Source of the DNA: Flectonema sp. DT1601
Taxonomy: Eukaryota > Euglenozoa > Diplonemea > Diplonemida > Diplonemidae
Reading direction: 5' to 3'
DNA: 64,000 nt
NCBI GenBank assembly: GCA_964019425.1
Contig: OZ025781.1
Coordinates: 496,001 to 560,000, forward strand
The position numbers and the translations under genes are program-made. The notes under the pieces were generated by a model that was not told where the DNA came from, ran no database searches, and saw nothing but the letters and a program-made list of their open reading frames with translations. This document shows positions 62,982 to 64,000 of this stretch, one piece after another; within the stretch, counting starts at the first letter, position 1; the number at the start of each line of letters is the position of its first letter.

Positions 62982-64000
62982 CCGGCGGAGGACGGAAGGA
63001 ACTGGGCGGAGACACGGAGACGTCTCCTGCTACAAGCTGGCGACGTTGAGAGGAACCCCGGACCGAGACCACGAATCGATGGGCTCACCGTGGGAACAAT
63101 CAATGTCACCACACTAGAAGGAAAAATAGATGCCATCACAGATCTGAACCTAGATCTGATAGCTCTACAGGAAACTTCTCTGACGGGCCCACAGCAACGC
63201 CAGATGAAAAAACAGCTCGGTGAGAGAGGATGGGAAGCGACGTTCGGGTTAGAGTGCAAATTACTAACCGATGGGCAAAAGACGTGGACGGCGGCGGGAG
63301 GCGTGGCCATCTTGACGCGCACTGGTACACCGGTGAGAAGGATAAAACACGATCGGCTCGACAACACGGGACGATTCGTACACGCGGGAGTGTCGTACGG
63401 AAATGGCAAGGTACTGCACGTTTTCTCGTTCTACGGAGACGTACGTTCGGCGGTCTACACGGAAGAGTTGATTGCGGAGATGCTCGTGGAAGCAGCAGCT
63501 CTGGGTGATGTTCCCGTATTTATAGCGGGGGACTTCAACGTCGAAACAACGGAATCGCCGGCGCTTCTGTCGGCTTTCGCACACGGACTCTGGATAGATG
63601 CCGCCGTCTCGATGGGAAACATGACACCGACAAGCGAAGCGGGAAAAGGACTTCGTAGAATCGATGCGATTCTGATGAACCGCGGGGCGGCGACAGCAAT
63701 CTCGAATGACACAACGATCCATGTGCATAAGAGTGAGCTGATCCCGACACACAAGCCGGTCATCATTAGAAAGCTCAACATCTCACGCTACAACGAGAAG
63801 GCTCCTAGGCTGATAGTACCGAAACAGTTGGATACCTCCGAGACAACGGACCCGAGTGAGGGGAAGGCCGAAAGGCAACTCCACTGGACGCGAGCTGTAG
63901 CGACGGAAGATCCTGACAAGATGCTGGAGGCGCTTGGAGAGATCATCGAAAGATACCTTCTGACGGGAAAGCTGGAGATAAGTAACCCAGCCAAGTACAA
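62982..64000 (+). CDS. LINE-2 ORF2, partial (2A motif and APE endonuclease)
   Basis: Begins after the ORF1 TGA in the same frame, again with no ATG before the endonuclease. The 2A motif is at 63024-63065, then TINVTTL, ALQETSL, AGDFN, RRIDAIL and THKP motifs as in LINE-1, with only scattered silent or conservative differences. The frame is open to the window end. Confidence 0.88.
63024..63065 (+). other. 2A-type ribosome-skipping motif (LINE-2)
   Basis: LLLQAGDVERNPGP, identical to the LINE-1 motif, in frame with both ORFs, preceded by the same TGA, the same C at the next base and the same hairpin. Confidence 0.9.

Larger units (their letters stand above)
59958..64000 (+). mobile_element. 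Second LINE copy (LINE-2), 3' end outside the window
   Basis: Same 5' terminal sequence and same host junction as LINE-1. The first about 150 bases and the coiled-coil region differ at many positions and in CAA/CAG tract lengths, while the ORF1 C-terminal part and the endonuclease region are almost identical. Spacing from LINE-1 5' end is 16127 bases. Runs off the window in ORF2. Confidence 0.9.

Noticed and set aside
32842..64000. Interpretation of the LINE as a domesticated telomerase-like or group II-type RT
   Set aside because: APE endonuclease, YADD RT and a CCHC finger in that order are typical of autonomous APE-type LINEs; there is no intron RNA or telomeric sequence.

Overview
The window is nuclear DNA of a unicellular eukaryote that I cannot place in a lineage. 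The evidence is a set of eukaryote-only proteins (V-ATPase subunit a, coatomer alpha, GPI mannosyltransferase I), short spliceosomal introns beginning GTATGW, and very AT-rich intergenic DNA full of long poly(A) and poly(T) runs. The standard genetic code fits: TAA, TAG and TGA all end recognisable proteins, with TGA at the expected end of coatomer alpha. No tRNA, rRNA or CRISPR locus was recognised.

Left part (1-32600) is ordinary single-copy host sequence with every gene on the + strand: V-ATPase subunit a (1947-4466, one intron), a large secreted/type I membrane CAP-domain plus EGF-like repeat protein (6883-13016, two introns), a PIG-M/GPI14-like mannosyltransferase (16490-17629), an EF-hand/WD40 protein (17780-21427), a small unknown ORF (22232-22471), coatomer alpha (22919-26853, three introns near the 3' end), a ubiquitin-like/DUF4116 protein (28123-28896) and a polytopic membrane MORN-repeat protein (29001-32600). 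Long gene-free stretches of homopolymers separate them. All six intron 3' ends carry A-rich rather than clearly pyrimidine-rich sequence before CAG.

Right part (32842-64000) is an accessory array. Its unit is about 16.1 kb: a cathepsin-like cysteine protease gene, noncoding DNA with small dispersed repeats, a gene encoding a ubiquitin-like N-terminus followed by 75-bp/25-aa leucine-rich repeats (Ubl-LRR), and a non-LTR retrotransposon (LINE) lodged inside the LRR tract. Block A (32842-36945 and 55561-59664) and block B (36952-43756 and 48620-55424) each occur twice and are nearly identical. LINE-1 is apparently full length (43831-51578), LINE-2 starts at 59958 and runs off the window, and a 5'-truncated copy lies at 36952-39912.

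The LINE is the most interesting object. Both full 5' ends join the same base of an LRR unit, and a near-identical 15-bp LRR segment follows the 3' end, which suggests the LRR coding repeat is the target. Its ORF1 (Q-rich coiled coil, then a conserved unknown domain) has no ATG near its 5' end and is in frame with the host LRR; in the second copy host ATG, Ubl, LRRs and ORF1 form one 1369-codon frame. ORF1 ends in one UGA. The same frame then continues, without any AUG, through a 2A-type ribosome-skipping motif (GDVERNPGP) into ORF2 (APE-type endonuclease, reverse transcriptase, CCHC finger and a triple Cys/His module). This suggests expression from the host start codon, UGA readthrough (or another non-AUG entry), then 2A separation. 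The large near-identical duplications could partly be assembly artefacts, so the junctions need long-read confirmation.
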